Assembly (NCBI GenBank): GCA_018883265.1
Contig: VEQK01000004.1
Location: 1 to 64,000 of the forward strand
Reading direction: 5' to 3'
From: Rhodocyclaceae bacterium
Lineage (GTDB): Bacteria; Pseudomonadota; Gammaproteobacteria; Burkholderiales; Rhodocyclaceae
Length of the DNA stretch: 64,000 nucleotides
The notes beneath the pieces were generated by a model. The model was not told the DNA's origin. It searched no databases and saw only the letters and a program-made list of their open reading frames with translations. The position numbers and the translations under genes were made by a program. This document shows, in pieces, positions 1 to 10,900 of the stretch. Within the stretch, counting starts at the first letter, position 1, and the number at the start of each line of letters is the position of its first letter.

Positions 1-239
1 ACTGCACGCAGGCTGGGTGGCTGATAGATGCGGGATTACTGGAACTTTTAGCCGCCGCGCAACCCGCCGACCCTACCCAGGCTGATGGCCAGTGGGTGCG
101 CACCCAACACGCGGTGCAAACCCTGCTCTCACCGGCGGAGATGGGTGAGTTCTTCAAAGTGATCCTACTGACCAAGGGATTGCCGGCTGATCTTCGTATT
201 CCGGGCTTCTTGCGTAGCGACCGGTCGCATACGCTTTAG
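1..239 (+). CDS. MidA-family SAM-dependent methyltransferase, C-terminal fragment
   Basis: The window opens inside a plus-strand reading frame (codons in phase with base 3) that stops with TAG at 237-239; it is too short for the ORF track. The translated tail contains TLLSPAEMGEFFKVILLTKG and ends RSDRSHTL. This matches the C-terminal signature I know from the MidA/NDUFAF7 family (COG1565), class I methyltransferases whose mitochondrial members methylate an arginine of a complex I subunit. The catalytic Rossmann part lies outside the window, so activity cannot be judged. The gene converges with the neighbouring hydrolase, only 5 bases away. Family assignment rests on this tail alone. Confidence 0.75.
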   Translation, partial: CTQAGWLIDAGLLELLAAAQPADPTQADGQWVRTQHAVQTLLSPAEMGEFFKVILLTKGLPADLRIPGFLRSDRSHTL

Positions 240-244
240 CGCGC

Positions 245-1081
245 TTATTGTTTGTTTCGGCTAGCGCCCACGCTATTCGGCGCATCTTTTACCACCGCCT
301 TCAACCAATCATTGATCACGCCCGCTACGTGTTCCCAATCGCGCTCCAGCATCATGCCGTGGCCCATGCCCGGGAAAATCACGGGTTCGACACCGTAGAC
401 CTCGGCCGTGTCGCACACCTGGTTGGCCGGGATGATGTGATCCAGTTCGGCACCGATGATCAACTTGGGCACCGGCTTGAGCCGTTCCGGTTTGATCAGG
501 TTGAACATGGTCATATCCCAGATGGCGCGTTGCGATTCCATCTGTGAGAGCAGCAGGTAACGCTGCAGATCAGTCAGCGAGGCCGGCTGCGCAAAGAGCG
601 CGTCTTTCAATGCATCGATATCGATAGGGCCACCCGTCATCAGCTGGGAGAGATTGCCCAGCATATCGGGGCGTGACCAGAGCAGCGACATCGAACTGGC
701 AATGAGCCCACGCGGTGGCACCGAGCACATCAGCACCGCCGCAGGGAATTCTTGTCGCTCCAGACATTTCTGCACGACAAAGCCACCCATCGAGTGACCA
801 ATGAGCGCGGGGGATTGCCCCAGTTCTTCGATCACCTGCATGACATCGTCGACGTAGTGGTCGACACCCCAGTTGCCGAGCTGGTCATGGCCTTCGCTGC
901 CGCCGTGTCCGCGTACGGAAACCGCATGCGCCGGCCACCCCCGTTCGGCAAACCATTCGAGAAAATGTTCGGACCAGACCCAGGCGGCGGTAAATGCACC
1001 GTGCACAAAAAGCAGGGGGGTCCGTTTTTTGCCTTTGCTGGGATAACGGCTGATGACTTCGAGTGAGAGGGCGTCGGACAA
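245..1081 (-). CDS. alpha/beta-fold hydrolase
   Basis: A 278-residue cytoplasmic alpha/beta hydrolase with no signal peptide. The oxyanion-region HGAF lies near residue 27 and the nucleophile elbow GHSMGG puts the catalytic serine at 97. Asp214 (in GAELDH) and His241 (in GMGHGMM) complete a canonical triad. The fold resembles lysophospholipase/esterase-type enzymes, but the substrate cannot be read from the sequence. It is the last gene of a minus-strand run (slt, epimerase, cca, hydrolase), starting 9 bases after the cca stop, so co-transcription is likely. Confidence 0.88.
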   Translation of the reverse strand: MSDALSLEVISRYPSKGKKRTPLLFVHGAFTAAWVWSEHFLEWFAERGWPAHAVSVRGHGGSEGHDQLGNWGVDHYVDDVMQVIEELGQSPALIGHSMGGFVVQKCLERQEFPAAVLMCSVPPRGLIASSMSLLWSRPDMLGNLSQLMTGGPIDIDALKDALFAQPASLTDLQRYLLLSQMESQRAIWDMTMFNLIKPERLKPVPKLIIGAELDHIIPANQVCDTAEVYGVEPVIFPGMGHGMMLERDWEHVAGVINDWLKAVVKDAPNSVGASRNKQ

Positions 1082-1090
1082 AATGATTCC

Positions 1091-2161
1091 TTAGCTAAGG
1101 TTCCGGATGGCTTCAATGCGCGCATCACGAATGCGCGTGGCGATGTGTTCTTGTGTACGTACTGCCAGCGCGATGGCACCAGCATCTACGTCTGCCGCAG
1201 CGGCCTGTATTTTGGCCCACTGCGTGACGATGTCGGGTGCTGCACCTAGAATGGGCAGCGTGGAAAGCAGCAGTTTGAATCGATCGGCGCGCCGCAGACC
1301 ATCGCAACGTTCCAGCGTGTCGAGCTGGTTTTCCGCGCTGAGTGCGTCCGGTTGTAATAGCGCAATTTTATGCCGCACGAGGAGCAGCGCCAGATCCCGG
1401 CAATCCGTTGGCAAGCGCAGATGGCTAGCAACCTCGCTGACCTGCTCCGGGCTGCAATCGGCCAACCAGATGGCGACCCGCGCCGCAAGGGGCAATCCAG
1501 CGTCTGCTGTGGCATTGAGCCGACCGGCGACCACCGGAATGGGCGGATAGAGATCTGTACTGGCAGCGCTGGCATCAAGTTCAGCAAACATACGTTCCGG
1601 TTGTTCCGCCATCAACCCGCGCGACAGTTCCTGCCACACACGTTCGGCAACCAGATGTCTGACTTCGCCCGCTCGCACCATCTGCTGCATGAGCGCCTGC
1701 GTTTCGGGTGCCACACTAAATTGCGGGAAGCGCGCCGCAAATCGCGCCAGGCGGAGGATGCGTACGGGGTCTTCGGCAAAAGCCGGGCTCACATGGCGCA
1801 GCACTTTCGCTTGCAGATCCTGCTGCCCACCATAGGGGTCGATCACGCGTCCTTCGGCGTCTTCAGCCATGGCATTGATCGTAAGATCACGACGCGCCAG
1901 GTCTTCTTTCAGGGTGACTTCGGGGGCTGCATGAAAACTGAAGCCGTGATACCCATGACCCGTTTTGCGTTCGGTGCGGGCGAGCGCATATTCTTCGTGA
2001 GTTTTTGGATGTAGGAAGACCGGGAAGTCTTTACCGACCGGGGTATAACCGGCAGCAAGCATCTCGTCAGGAGAACTACCAACAACAACGTAATCCCGAT
2101 CACCCGGCGGCAAGCCAAGCAGACGGTCGCGTACGGCACCGCCTACCATATAGATCTTCAT
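1091..2161 (-). CDS. cca: CCA tRNA nucleotidyltransferase, short form without HD domain
   Basis: Adds or repairs the 3'-terminal CCA of tRNAs. The class II nucleotidyltransferase head is intact: GGAVRD near residue 7 and the metal-binding pair Asp21/Asp23 in GDRDYVVVG, followed by [10 protein letters not shown] and the neck-helix region. At 356 residues it is shorter than the roughly 410-residue E. coli multifunctional enzyme. The stretch after about residue 200 passes directly from [12 protein letters not shown] to a helical segment without the His-Asp motif of the phosphohydrolase domain. It should therefore keep CCA-adding activity but lack the 2',3'-cyclic phosphodiesterase activity. It sits between the epimerase and the hydrolase on the same strand. 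Confidence 0.95.
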   Translation of the reverse strand: MKIYMVGGAVRDRLLGLPPGDRDYVVVGSSPDEMLAAGYTPVGKDFPVFLHPKTHEEYALARTERKTGHGYHGFSFHAAPEVTLKEDLARRDLTINAMAEDAEGRVIDPYGGQQDLQAKVLRHVSPAFAEDPVRILRLARFAARFPQFSVAPETQALMQQMVRAGEVRHLVAERVWQELSRGLMAEQPERMFAELDASAASTDLYPPIPVVAGRLNATADAGLPLAARVAIWLADCSPEQVSEVASHLRLPTDCRDLALLLVRHKIALLQPDALSAENQLDTLERCDGLRRADRFKLLLSTLPILGAAPDIVTQWAKIQAAAADVDAGAIALAVRTQEHIATRIRDARIEAIRNLS

Positions 2162-2199
2162 AACCGGCGCTTGACTATCTGAAGCGCGGCGCCGAAAAA

Positions 2200-3159
2200 T
2201 CAGCGGCCGGCGCGGCTACGGTAATCGTCGAACTGAACGGTATCACCGCTACCCAACAGGTACAGCGGCGCAACGGCTTCGAGCGGCACCGGGTTCCAGT
2301 TCGGCGGCGTTTTGCAGCCACCGCTGCAAACGCTATCGACTTCCATTGAGCGGATATTGTCGGCCGACATCATTTTGTTCGGCAGCAGCGACAGCAGCGC
2401 CGCCTGGAAGTACGCCAGATTCTCCGACAGCGGAATGATGCGACGCTTCACATCAAGCACCTCGGCGGTGTACTCGACCAGTTCTTTCAGGCTATAAACG
2501 TTCGGGCCACACAGGTCATAGGCCTGACCTTCCATGGCCGGGGTATCGAGCGCCTGAGCAAAGGCCTTGGCGACATCATCCACCGACACCGGCTGGAAAC
2601 GGGCGTCGGCGCAGCCTAACGGCAGGAACGGCAATTTGCGCAACAGGCTGGCAAAGGTATTGATAAAGGAATCGCGGGCACCAAAGATCACCGACGGGCG
2701 GAAGATGGTGGTGAGCAGACCGGATTGAGCAACGGCCTCTTCACCAGCGGCCTTGGAGCGCAGGTATTCGGAGGGCGCATTCCTGTTGGCGTTCAATGCG
2801 CTCATGTGCAACAGACGATTCACACCAGCAGATTTACAGGCGGCGACAATTCTCTTGGGCAATTCAACGTGCGCGGCAGCAAATTCCTTGCCGTAGGGAA
2901 TGGCCGGCGTATCACCATGCAGAATGCCGACCAGATTGACGACGGCATCCTGACCACTGGCCAGGCGCTCAATCACACCTTTTTCATGGATGTCAGCCTC
3001 GACGAGCGAAACACTCGGTAGCATCGTGATGTCACGATTCTTTTCGTAGCGGCGCGTCGGGATCGTGACCTGAACGCCGGCATCGACCAGCACGCGTGCC
3101 AGATGACGCCCAACAAAACCGGTGCCACCAATGAGGAGAATTTTCTTATTCGTCAGCAT
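2200..3159 (-). CDS. NAD(P)-binding epimerase, complex I NDUFA9-like
   Basis: A 319-residue atypical short-chain dehydrogenase. The N-terminal dinucleotide-binding motif is [10 protein letters not shown] at about residues 11-20, and a Tyr-x-x-x-Lys pair is visible in [10 protein letters not shown]. The family (NDUFA9-like epimerases) includes an accessory subunit of mitochondrial complex I and bacterial homologues of unclear substrate. The C-terminal third, including [11 protein letters not shown], varies in the family. It follows slt by 73 bases and precedes cca by 38 bases, an order I recall from other betaproteobacteria. Catalytic role is not inferable. Confidence 0.88.
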   Translation of the reverse strand: MLTNKKILLIGGTGFVGRHLARVLVDAGVQVTIPTRRYEKNRDITMLPSVSLVEADIHEKGVIERLASGQDAVVNLVGILHGDTPAIPYGKEFAAAHVELPKRIVAACKSAGVNRLLHMSALNANRNAPSEYLRSKAAGEEAVAQSGLLTTIFRPSVIFGARDSFINTFASLLRKLPFLPLGCADARFQPVSVDDVAKAFAQALDTPAMEGQAYDLCGPNVYSLKELVEYTAEVLDVKRRIIPLSENLAYFQAALLSLLPNKMMSADNIRSMEVDSVCSGGCKTPPNWNPVPLEAVAPLYLLGSGDTVQFDDYRSRAGR

Positions 3160-3232
3160 GAGTCTTCCTTGGTCGATCGTCTAATTGGGTCGATTCGTCG
3201 ATGGGTCATCCAAGCGGCTATTTTATGCCATT

Positions 3233-5185
3233 TCAGGGCAATTCCGGCATCCCGTCAGATTGACCCGACTTGGGAGCGATCGTGCCGAGCATGATCTTGA
3301 GCGATGGCGTGTTGCCCGTCATCACCGTCTGATAGAAAACGGCGTTGCTCATGACCTTTTTGACGTAATCCCGGGTTTCCGAGAACGGGATGGTTTCGGC
3401 GTAGATCGCGCCTTCCAGCGGTTTCACGTCACGCCATTTGCGGGCACGGCCGGGGCCGGCGTTGTAGGCCGCCGAGGCCAGCACGGGGTGGTTATCCAGA
3501 CTTTCCAGGACTAACCGCATGTAGGTCGTGCCCAGCATGACGTTGGTGTCCGGGTTGTGCAGATCGCCCGGCCCCAGTTTGACGCCGATCTTGTTAGCCA
3601 CCCATTTGCCGGTGGCCGGCATCACCTGCATCAGGCCGGCCGCCCCCACATTGGATTTGGCATTAGTCACAAAGCGGCTTTCCTGGCGCATCAACCCATA
3701 GACCCAGGCTTTATCCAGATTCTGCCGGTCGGAGTGCGGCATGATCTTGTCGGCATAAGGCGTAGGAAAACGCAGCTTGTAGTTGTGTTCCTCTTTGGTG
3801 CGATCAGCCGCGCTGATCGAGCGGTCGATAATCTGGTTGCGCTGGGCAATCTCGGCGGCGGCCAGCAGTTGCCGGTCGTTCATGCCGCGCAACGCCCAGC
3901 TCCATTCCTTGACGCCTTCGGGCCGTAGATCCAGCCGGTACATGGCAAGCGCCCGGCGGATCCCGGGTTGTTTTTCAACGGCGCGAATTTCATCCGGTGT
4001 TGCCGGTTTGGCCTGGGCCGGAACTTTGGCTCGACCGCCCAGCTCTTCAGCCGCCAGCACTCCATAGAAGTTGGATTGCCCGGCAATCTTCTGGAACTGC
4101 TCTTCGGCAGCACTGTCTCGCCCCTGTGCCTTGTAGGCACGACCCAGCCAGTACACCCACTCCGGTGAACTGAGCATGGGTTCAGGCATGGCTTCGATAT
4201 CCTTGCGCACCAGACTCCAATCCTGCGCACGCAGGGCGACACGAATGCGCCAGGCCATCGCATCGTCTGGCAGCAGGGCCGTGCCGCTCATCTTCACGGC
4301 ATTCAGCGCGTCTGGGCTTTGCTGGATTCCCAGCTGCCAACCTATGATGCCCCAGACGTATTCCTGTTGCGTTTTGTCCAGGTGGCCGCCATAGCGCTTC
4401 AAGGCAGATACGGCGGTTGTCGGCTCGTTGCGCGCCATGCGCACCAGCGCCAGGGTGACAAGCTCTTTCTGCGTGTCGTCGTTCGGCGTACCGACCCGTT
4501 CCAGGAAAATAACCGGGCGACCCAGCACGGCATCCAGACCGCCCGCAGCGTCATTAGCGTTCACCCGCATGACCGACAGGGTCAGACGCGCCTGGGCGGG
4601 TTTGTTCATGGCCACCTGACGGCGCGCCCGCAACCAGCCATCACTGGCCTTGAGTTCGCCATTGGCCCACATCGCATCAAAAAGCATCTGGCAGGCTTCG
4701 GGCGTATCGACACTGGTGGCCCATATGGCACGAGCCTGATCTTTAGCCGCGCTATCGCCATTGTTCACCCGTGGCAACAGGCTGTAGCACTGGACATCAG
4801 GCTCCGGTTGCAGCATCTGCGGCCCCTGCTGGGCAACCAGCACCCAGTTGCCCTGCTTGGCCTGAGCGCGAATCCAGTCTGCCCGCAAAATTTCGGCAGG
4901 ACGCTCCCCTTCGTATTTTTTGAGGAATGCGCGAATGTCCGGGCTATCGGTGCTGAGCTGCGGCTTAAGCATCCAGGATTCGACGTAGGGCGCCAGCTCA
5001 TGCTGTTTTAGTTGCGGGTAGAGCTGCTCCACTTTGTTGAGCTGGCCCTTTTGCACCGCTTCGCGAGCGCTCAGGTAGGCTGCGTCCTGGGCGATGGCAA
5101 TCTCGGTAAGGCCTGGGAACAAAACCAGGGCCGTAACCATGAGGCATACCCGTAAGGGTTTCGCTGAAAGAGGGCGCATCGACAT
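3233..5185 (-). CDS. slt: soluble lytic murein transglycosylase
   Basis: Periplasmic enzyme that cleaves peptidoglycan glycan strands to 1,6-anhydro-muropeptides. The ORF-track start (5197) is a TTG; I prefer the in-frame ATG at 5185 (MSMRPLSAKPL), with ATG 5179 an alternative. A signal peptide follows, ending near AIAQD. A long alpha-helical superhelix typical of Slt70 occupies the first ~470 residues. The C-terminal lysozyme-like domain has the catalytic Glu at about residue 502 in MRQESRF, then GAAGLMQVMPATG and AYNAGPGRARKW. Total length of about 650 residues suits Slt70. It is transcribed divergently from the cyclo-ligase gene. Confidence 0.96.
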   Translation of the reverse strand: MSMRPLSAKPLRVCLMVTALVLFPGLTEIAIAQDAAYLSAREAVQKGQLNKVEQLYPQLKQHELAPYVESWMLKPQLSTDSPDIRAFLKKYEGERPAEILRADWIRAQAKQGNWVLVAQQGPQMLQPEPDVQCYSLLPRVNNGDSAAKDQARAIWATSVDTPEACQMLFDAMWANGELKASDGWLRARRQVAMNKPAQARLTLSVMRVNANDAAGGLDAVLGRPVIFLERVGTPNDDTQKELVTLALVRMARNEPTTAVSALKRYGGHLDKTQQEYVWGIIGWQLGIQQSPDALNAVKMSGTALLPDDAMAWRIRVALRAQDWSLVRKDIEAMPEPMLSSPEWVYWLGRAYKAQGRDSAAEEQFQKIAGQSNFYGVLAAEELGGRAKVPAQAKPATPDEIRAVEKQPGIRRALAMYRLDLRPEGVKEWSWALRGMNDRQLLAAAEIAQRNQIIDRSISAADRTKEEHNYKLRFPTPYADKIMPHSDRQNLDKAWVYGLMRQESRFVTNAKSNVGAAGLMQVMPATGKWVANKIGVKLGPGDLHNPDTNVMLGTTYMRLVLESLDNHPVLASAAYNAGPGRARKWRDVKPLEGAIYAETIPFSETRDYVKKVMSNAVFYQTVMTGNTPSLKIMLGTIAPKSGQSDGMPELP

Positions 5186-5237
5186 AAGCTGAGACAAGAG
5201 GGCAATGGTGAATCTGGGGTGTGTTACTGTCCGGACT

Positions 5238-5810
5238 ATGCCGAACCCGACGGATGAAAAATTCTATCGCAGTACGCTGCGCACCCGCATGAAATCTTGG
5301 CGACGAACCTTGTCGGCTGTAGACCATGCCGCATTTAGCCGGCGTATCTGCGACATTCTGGAAGCCCATTTTCATCCACCGCCTTCGCCCTTTGCGTTCT
5401 ATCAGCCGATTACCAAAGAACCAGACATCGCGCCGCTCATGCACGAATGGTATGCCGCGGGGGTCGGTGTCTGTCTGCCTCGCGTCACCGAAGCGTACTC
5501 ACCGCTGACATTCTATTTATGGGATCCATACATCCGGCCAACGCTGGATGAGGCCGGCATCGCCGCACCGCCCGTCAACCCGGACAAGCTGGTGGTACCC
5601 AGAATGCTGTTCATTCCCTGCCTGGGGCTGGACAAAAACGGTTACCGGTTAGGCTATGGCGGCGGTTACTATGACCGAACGCTGCCGCTGCTACCGGGCG
5701 TTAAAACCATCGGGGTGCTTTTTTCAGGCCAACTGCTGGATGACATCCGGCCCCAGGCGCACGATGTACCGCTCGACGGTTGGATTACCGAAAAGGGCCT
5801 GGTGCTCTAG
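5238..5810 (+). CDS. 5-formyltetrahydrofolate cyclo-ligase
   Basis: Converts 5-formyl-THF to 5,10-methenyl-THF with ATP, returning a storage folate to the one-carbon pool. The family C-terminal motif RLGYGGGYYDRTL is present, and the N-terminus has the basic RSTLRTRMKSWRR helix. I place the start at ATG 5238 (MPNPTDEKFYRS), which gives 190 residues, the family's usual size; the track start at 5205 adds 11 non-conserved residues close to the divergent slt start. Its last bases overlap the convergent small membrane-protein gene by 4 bases. Confidence 0.93.
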   Translation: MPNPTDEKFYRSTLRTRMKSWRRTLSAVDHAAFSRRICDILEAHFHPPPSPFAFYQPITKEPDIAPLMHEWYAAGVGVCLPRVTEAYSPLTFYLWDPYIRPTLDEAGIAAPPVNPDKLVVPRMLFIPCLGLDKNGYRLGYGGGYYDRTLPLLPGVKTIGVLFSGQLLDDIRPQAHDVPLDGWITEKGLVL

Positions 5811-6097
5811 ACACCTTCCGCAGATACCGGCTGACGAATCGCAATGCCGGTCAATACGAAGAGCAGCGCGGCCTCAATGAATGCCAGCACCGCGTCGGCC
5901 TGATCGTACAGGGCTGTTTCGACGGTAAAGAAGGCCGTATTCAGAACCCGGTCGAAGACCACCACGAGCAACAAGGCCAACCAGAAACGCAGGCCTCTGA
6001 AGCCACCGGAATCGGGCAGCCGTGGCAGCAAACGGCAACACGACCAACCCACTAGGACCAGTGCGCCCGCCAGCAGATAAACGGTGGTTTCGTACAC
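5807..6097 (-). CDS. small membrane protein of unknown function
   Basis: I do not recognise this 96-residue protein. Three hydrophobic segments are visible: about residues 6-18, 37-51 (FWLALLLVVVFDRVL) and 69-88 (AVLAFIEAALLFVLTGIAI), so it is probably an inner-membrane protein. The start lies 17 bases downstream of the ilvA stop on the same strand, which suggests a shared transcript. Its composition is coherent for a membrane protein, unlike the overlapping frame at 5874-6122, which reads as a shadow. Function cannot be inferred from sequence or position. Confidence 0.7.
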   Translation of the reverse strand: MYETTVYLLAGALVLVGWSCCRLLPRLPDSGGFRGLRFWLALLLVVVFDRVLNTAFFTVETALYDQADAVLAFIEAALLFVLTGIAIRQPVSAEGV

Positions 6098-6114
6098 GGT
6101 GGCCGCTCCCGGCG

Positions 6115-7665
6115 TCAGGCAAGGAACAGACGATACGCCGGATTATCCGATTCGTTGCGATATGGATAACCCAACCCCGCTAGGAAGGCTTCAAAGGCTT
6201 TCATATCGCCCGCCGGCACCTGAAAACCGACCAGCACACGGCCAAAGTCGGCACCATGATTGCGGTAATGGAATAGGCTGATGTTCCAGCCCGCACTCAT
6301 GTTTTCCAGAAAGCGCATCAGGGCGCCCGGGCGCTCCGGAAACTCGAAGCGATAGATCAGTTCGTTGGTTGTCGCACCGCCCTCGCGCGGCGTGTGGCCA
6401 CCCACCATGTAACGCACATGCAGCTTGGCCATTTCGTCGTCGGTCAGATCCAGTGCCGGGTAGCCTTCGGCCATCAGCATATCGACCAGCGCCGTCACTT
6501 CGCCGCGCTTGGCCGTCTGGATGCCAACGAACACATGCGCGGCCCCCGGATCGTTATAGCGGTAGTTGAATTCGGTGATGCTGCGGCTACCGAGCAGTGA
6601 CAGAAACTTGCGGTAAGCGCCCGGCTTTTCCGGCAGGGTGACTGCGAGAATGGCTTCGCGCTGCTCGCCCAGCTCGGCCCGCTCTGCCACAAAACGCAGC
6701 CGATCAAAGTTCATGTTAGCGCCCGAGGCCACGGCCACCAGCGTTTTGCCCCGGGCGCCTGTTTTCTCTGCCCAGGCCTTCATGCCGGCCACCGCCAATG
6801 CGCCCGCCGGCTCCAGCACAGAGCGCGTATCTTCAAAAACATCCTTGATGGCGGCGCAGATAGCGTCGTTATCGACGAGGATCATCTCGTCAACATATTG
6901 CTCAGCGATGCGGAAACATTCACCGCCGACCTCCTTGACGGCGGCACCATCAGCAAACAGGCCGACCTGTTCCAGACGAACCCGCTCATGCGTAGCGAGC
7001 GAGCGTGTCATGGCATCCGCATCGACGGCCTCGACTCCGATGACTTTAATGTCGGGGCGCACCTGCTTGACGGCGGCAGCCACGCCGGCGATGAGACCAC
7101 CACCCCCCACACAGCAGAAAATAGCCTCAATCGGTTTCGGGTGCTGACGAAGGATCTCCAGGCCGACCGTGCCCTGACCCGCAATGACGTCCGGGTCGTC
7201 AAAGGGGTGAACAAACGTCAGACCCTCCTCGCGCTCCAGGCGACGGGCCTCGTTGTAGGCATCATCAAAAGAGTCACCGAATAACACCACTTCGCCACCA
7301 CGCGAGCGGACTGCGTTGACCTTGATGCCCGGGGTGGTGGTCGGCATAACGATCACCGCCCGACAACCCAGTTTCTGCGCCGAGAGCGCCACGCCCTGGG
7401 CATGGTTGCCGGCCGAGGCTGCAACGACGCCACGGTTAAGTGCTTCGCTCGGCAACTTGGCCATCTTGTTATACGCGCCGCGGAGCTTGAACGAAAAAAC
7501 CGGCTGCTGGTCTTCGCGTTTGAAAAACACCTGGTTACCGATGCGGGCCGACAGGTTTGGCGCAAAGTCCAGCGGCGATTCGATGGCCACGTCATAAACC
7601 TCCGCTGCCTCGATACGGCGTAGATAGTCGGTTAGCGGAAAGGGCGCATCGATTTTGGCGGTCAT
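6115..7665 (-). CDS. ilvA: threonine ammonia-lyase, biosynthetic
   Basis: PLP enzyme that deaminates threonine to 2-oxobutanoate, the committed step of isoleucine synthesis. The track ORF starts at 7923, but homology begins at ATG 7665 (MTAKIDAPFPLTDYL), giving 516 residues, near the E. coli length of 514. The PLP lysine is Lys60 in FSFKLRGAYN, and the glycine-rich phosphate-binding loop is in CVGGGGLIAGVA. Two ACT-like regulatory segments follow from about residue 325 (VTLPEKPGAYRKF and FEFPERPGALMRF), the arrangement of isoleucine-inhibited biosynthetic enzymes. The 248-base spacer to the divergent oxidoreductase gene must hold its promoter; I see no leader-peptide attenuator there. Confidence 0.97.
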   Translation of the reverse strand: MTAKIDAPFPLTDYLRRIEAAEVYDVAIESPLDFAPNLSARIGNQVFFKREDQQPVFSFKLRGAYNKMAKLPSEALNRGVVAASAGNHAQGVALSAQKLGCRAVIVMPTTTPGIKVNAVRSRGGEVVLFGDSFDDAYNEARRLEREEGLTFVHPFDDPDVIAGQGTVGLEILRQHPKPIEAIFCCVGGGGLIAGVAAAVKQVRPDIKVIGVEAVDADAMTRSLATHERVRLEQVGLFADGAAVKEVGGECFRIAEQYVDEMILVDNDAICAAIKDVFEDTRSVLEPAGALAVAGMKAWAEKTGARGKTLVAVASGANMNFDRLRFVAERAELGEQREAILAVTLPEKPGAYRKFLSLLGSRSITEFNYRYNDPGAAHVFVGIQTAKRGEVTALVDMLMAEGYPALDLTDDEMAKLHVRYMVGGHTPREGGATTNELIYRFEFPERPGALMRFLENMSAGWNISLFHYRNHGADFGRVLVGFQVPAGDMKAFEAFLAGLGYPYRNESDNPAYRLFLA

Positions 7666-7913
7666 GGCAACTTCGGAAATCAGAGGAAAAAGTTGCGCGG
7701 AGCATCGCTGAAAATCCATGCCGGCGCATGATTGCATTATACCGGTGGCCGCCCAAGCACGCAGGAAGCAGTTTTCGGTACTAATCCCCACGCAAAGCAC
7801 GGTTTTATCAGGCATTTCTGGCTCAATGGATTCTCGGCGGCCACCTTCTGTTGCGTTACAATACAAGGTCCGAAAATGGCCATACTGGCCGCCATCGATC
7901 TGAACAAAGAACC

Positions 7914-10900
7914 ATGAACGCACGCCTCCGCGAGATCCCTTACAACTACACCTCCTACTCCGACCGCGAAGTCGTTATTCGCCTACTCGGCCAGGAGAAC
8001 TGGGCGATTCTCGATGCGCTACGTAGCGAACGCGTGACCGGCCGTTCGGCCCGAATGCTGTATGAAGTACTCGGCGACATCTGGGTGGTACAGCGCAACC
8101 CTTACCTGGAAGACGATCTGCTGCAGAATCCGCAGCGCCAGGCGGCGCTGATCTCGGCGCTGCGTCATCGCGTGGCCGAAATCGAGAAGCGTCGTGATGG
8201 CAACGAGAAAGTGGCGCAATTGCTCAAGGCGACGGGGGAAGCGATTGACCGTTTTGCCGCACACCTCAATTCCGCCGCCGCACGCCGCCGTAAAGTGATG
8301 CGCGCACTTTCGAAGCACACGCGCAAAGACAATATCGCCTTTGATGGCTTGGCCCGCGTATCGCATGTCACCGATGCCACCGACTGGCGTGTCGAATACC
8401 CGTTTGTCGTTCTGTATCCGGATACAGAAGACGAAATTGGCCCACTGGTGCGCGACTGCATCAAGCTGGGGCTGACGATCATTCCGCGTGGCGGCGGCAC
8501 TGGCTACACCGGTGGCGCCGTGCCGCTGACCGCCGACTCGGTCGTTATCAACACCGAAAAGCTGATCGACATCTCCCCGGTAGAATTTGTGAATCTACCG
8601 GGTGTCGACCATGCGGTCGGTACCGTGCGTACCGGTGCCGGTGTAGTCACCAAGCGCGTATCAGAAGCAGCTGAACGAGCCGGCCTGGTCTTTGCGGTGG
8701 ACCCGACCTCAGCCGAGGCCTCGTGCATCGGTGGCAACATCGCTATGAACGCCGGTGGCAAGAAAGCTGTGTTGTGGGGCACCGCGCTCGATAATCTGGC
8801 CTGGTGGCGGATGGTTACGCCGGACGGCAACTGGCTGGAAGTGGAACGCCTCGACCACAACCTGGGCAAGATCCACGAACAGGAAACCGTGCGCTTTCGC
8901 CTCAAGCGTTTTGACGCGCACAACAAGAAGCTACTGAGCGAGGAAATCCTCAGCATCGCCGGCGCCGCCTGCCGCAAGATCGGCCTGGGCAAAGATGTGA
9001 CCGACAAATTTCTGGGCGGTGTGCCGGGTGTGCAGAAGGAAGGCACGGATGGCATCATCGTTGCCGCCCGCTGGGTACTGCACAAGATGCCAGCGCACAC
9101 ACGCACCGTGTGCCTGGAGTTCTTCGGCCAGGTGCGCGAAGCCGTACCGGCCATCGTGGAAATTACCGATTACTTCAAGCCGAATGGCGGTGGCCGTAAT
9201 CTGGGCGTGCTGCTGGCCGGCCTGGAACACCTGGACGAGCGCTACCTGAAGGCTGTGGGTTATGCGACCAAGGCCAAGCGCCACGGCCGCCCGAAGATGG
9301 TCTTGATCGGCGACCTGGTCGGCGATGATGAAAACGCCGTCATGCAGGCCGCCTCCGAAGTTGTGCGCATGTGTAATCTGCGTTCGGCCGAAGGCTTTAT
9401 TGCCGTGAGCCCCGAGCAGCGCAAGAACTTCTGGCTCGACCGCTCGCGCACCGCTGCGATTTCGAAACACACCAACGCCTTCAAGCTCAACGAAGACGTG
9501 GTGATTCCGCTACCGCGCATGGGGGACTACTGCGACGGTATCGAGCGCATCAACATCGAACTCTCCATCGCCAACAAGCTGGCACTGTGCGATGCGCTTA
9601 GCAGTTACCTGGGAGGCAACCTCACGCTGGACGCAGGTGACGCCAATGTCGGCAAAGACGTACTCATCGGCGACCGTGCACAACAGGCGCTGGAGACCGT
9701 TGCCCAGGTCCGCACACGCTGGCAGTGGCTGCTCGATCATCTGGATACGCCGCTCGGCGAGGCCGAAGCCTCGTTCGCCTCCCTGGGCATTGTGGCTGGC
9801 CCGCTGGAAAACAAGGCCGCGAATTCGGTGCTGTTCCACCGCCTGCAGGACTACAGTGTCCGCGTGTCGTGGAAGCAGGAGCTGAAACCTGCGCTCGAAA
9901 ACATTTTTGATGGCAACGTCTATCGCCCGATTCTTGATCGCATCAACGCGATCCACAAGGACGTACTGCGCGGCCGAGTCTTTGTCGCCCTGCACATGCA
10001 CGCAGGGGACGGTAACGTACACACCAACCTGCCAGTGAACTCCGACAACTACCAGATGCTGCAGACTGCGAACAAGGCGGTGGATCGCATCATGCTGTTG
10101 GCGCGTTCGCTGGACGGCGTGATCTCGGGCGAGCATGGCATCGGCATCACCAAGATCGATTACCTGGAAGACAAGGAAATGGCCGCGTTCTGGGCCTACA
10201 AGGAAAAGGTCGATCCCGAAGGCCATTTCAACCGCGGCAAACTCATGCGCGGCGGCAACCTCGACATGGCATACACACCGAGCTACAACCTGATCGGTAG
10301 CGAGTCGATAGTGATGGAGCAATCGGGGATTGGCGAAATTTCGGAGATGGTCAAAGACTGTCTTCGCTGCGGCAAGTGCAAACCTGTCTGTTCGACCCAC
10401 GTGCCGCGTGCCAATCTGCTGTATTCGCCACGCAATAAGATTCTGGGCACCTCGTTGCTCATCGAGGCCTTCCTGTATGAAGAGCAGACCCGCCGTGGCG
10501 TGTCGCTGGCGCATTGGGCCGAGTTCGACGACGTAGCGGCACATTGCACGGTATGCCACCGCTGCGAAAAGCCATGTCCGGTTGACATCGATTTCGGCGA
10601 TGTCACGATCGCCATGCGCAATCTGCTTCGCAAGCAGGGCAAACAGCAGTTCAATCCGGGTACGGCGGCAGCGATGGCCTTCCTGACCATCAAGGATCCG
10701 ACCTTCATCAAGGGTATCCGCGAAGCCATGATCCGCTTCGGCTACGCCGCCCAGAACAAGCTGTACAGGCTCGGCAAGTCGTTACACCTGATCCAGAATC
10801 AGACCGCCCACCCGCCGGCCACCGTGCACAAACCACCGGTGCGGACGCAGATTATCAACTTCATCAATAAGCCGATGCCGGGCAATCTGCCAAAGCGCAC

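Noticed and set aside
5874-6122. 82-residue minus ORF overlapping the small membrane protein
   Set aside because: Low-complexity, basic, no hydrophobic pattern, and it overlaps the ilvA end; the 5807-6097 frame is more protein-like.
9510-10559. 349-residue minus-strand ORF inside the FAD/Fe-S oxidoreductase gene
   Set aside because: No recognisable motifs, and the plus-strand frame carries clear FAD and Fe-S motifs throughout.
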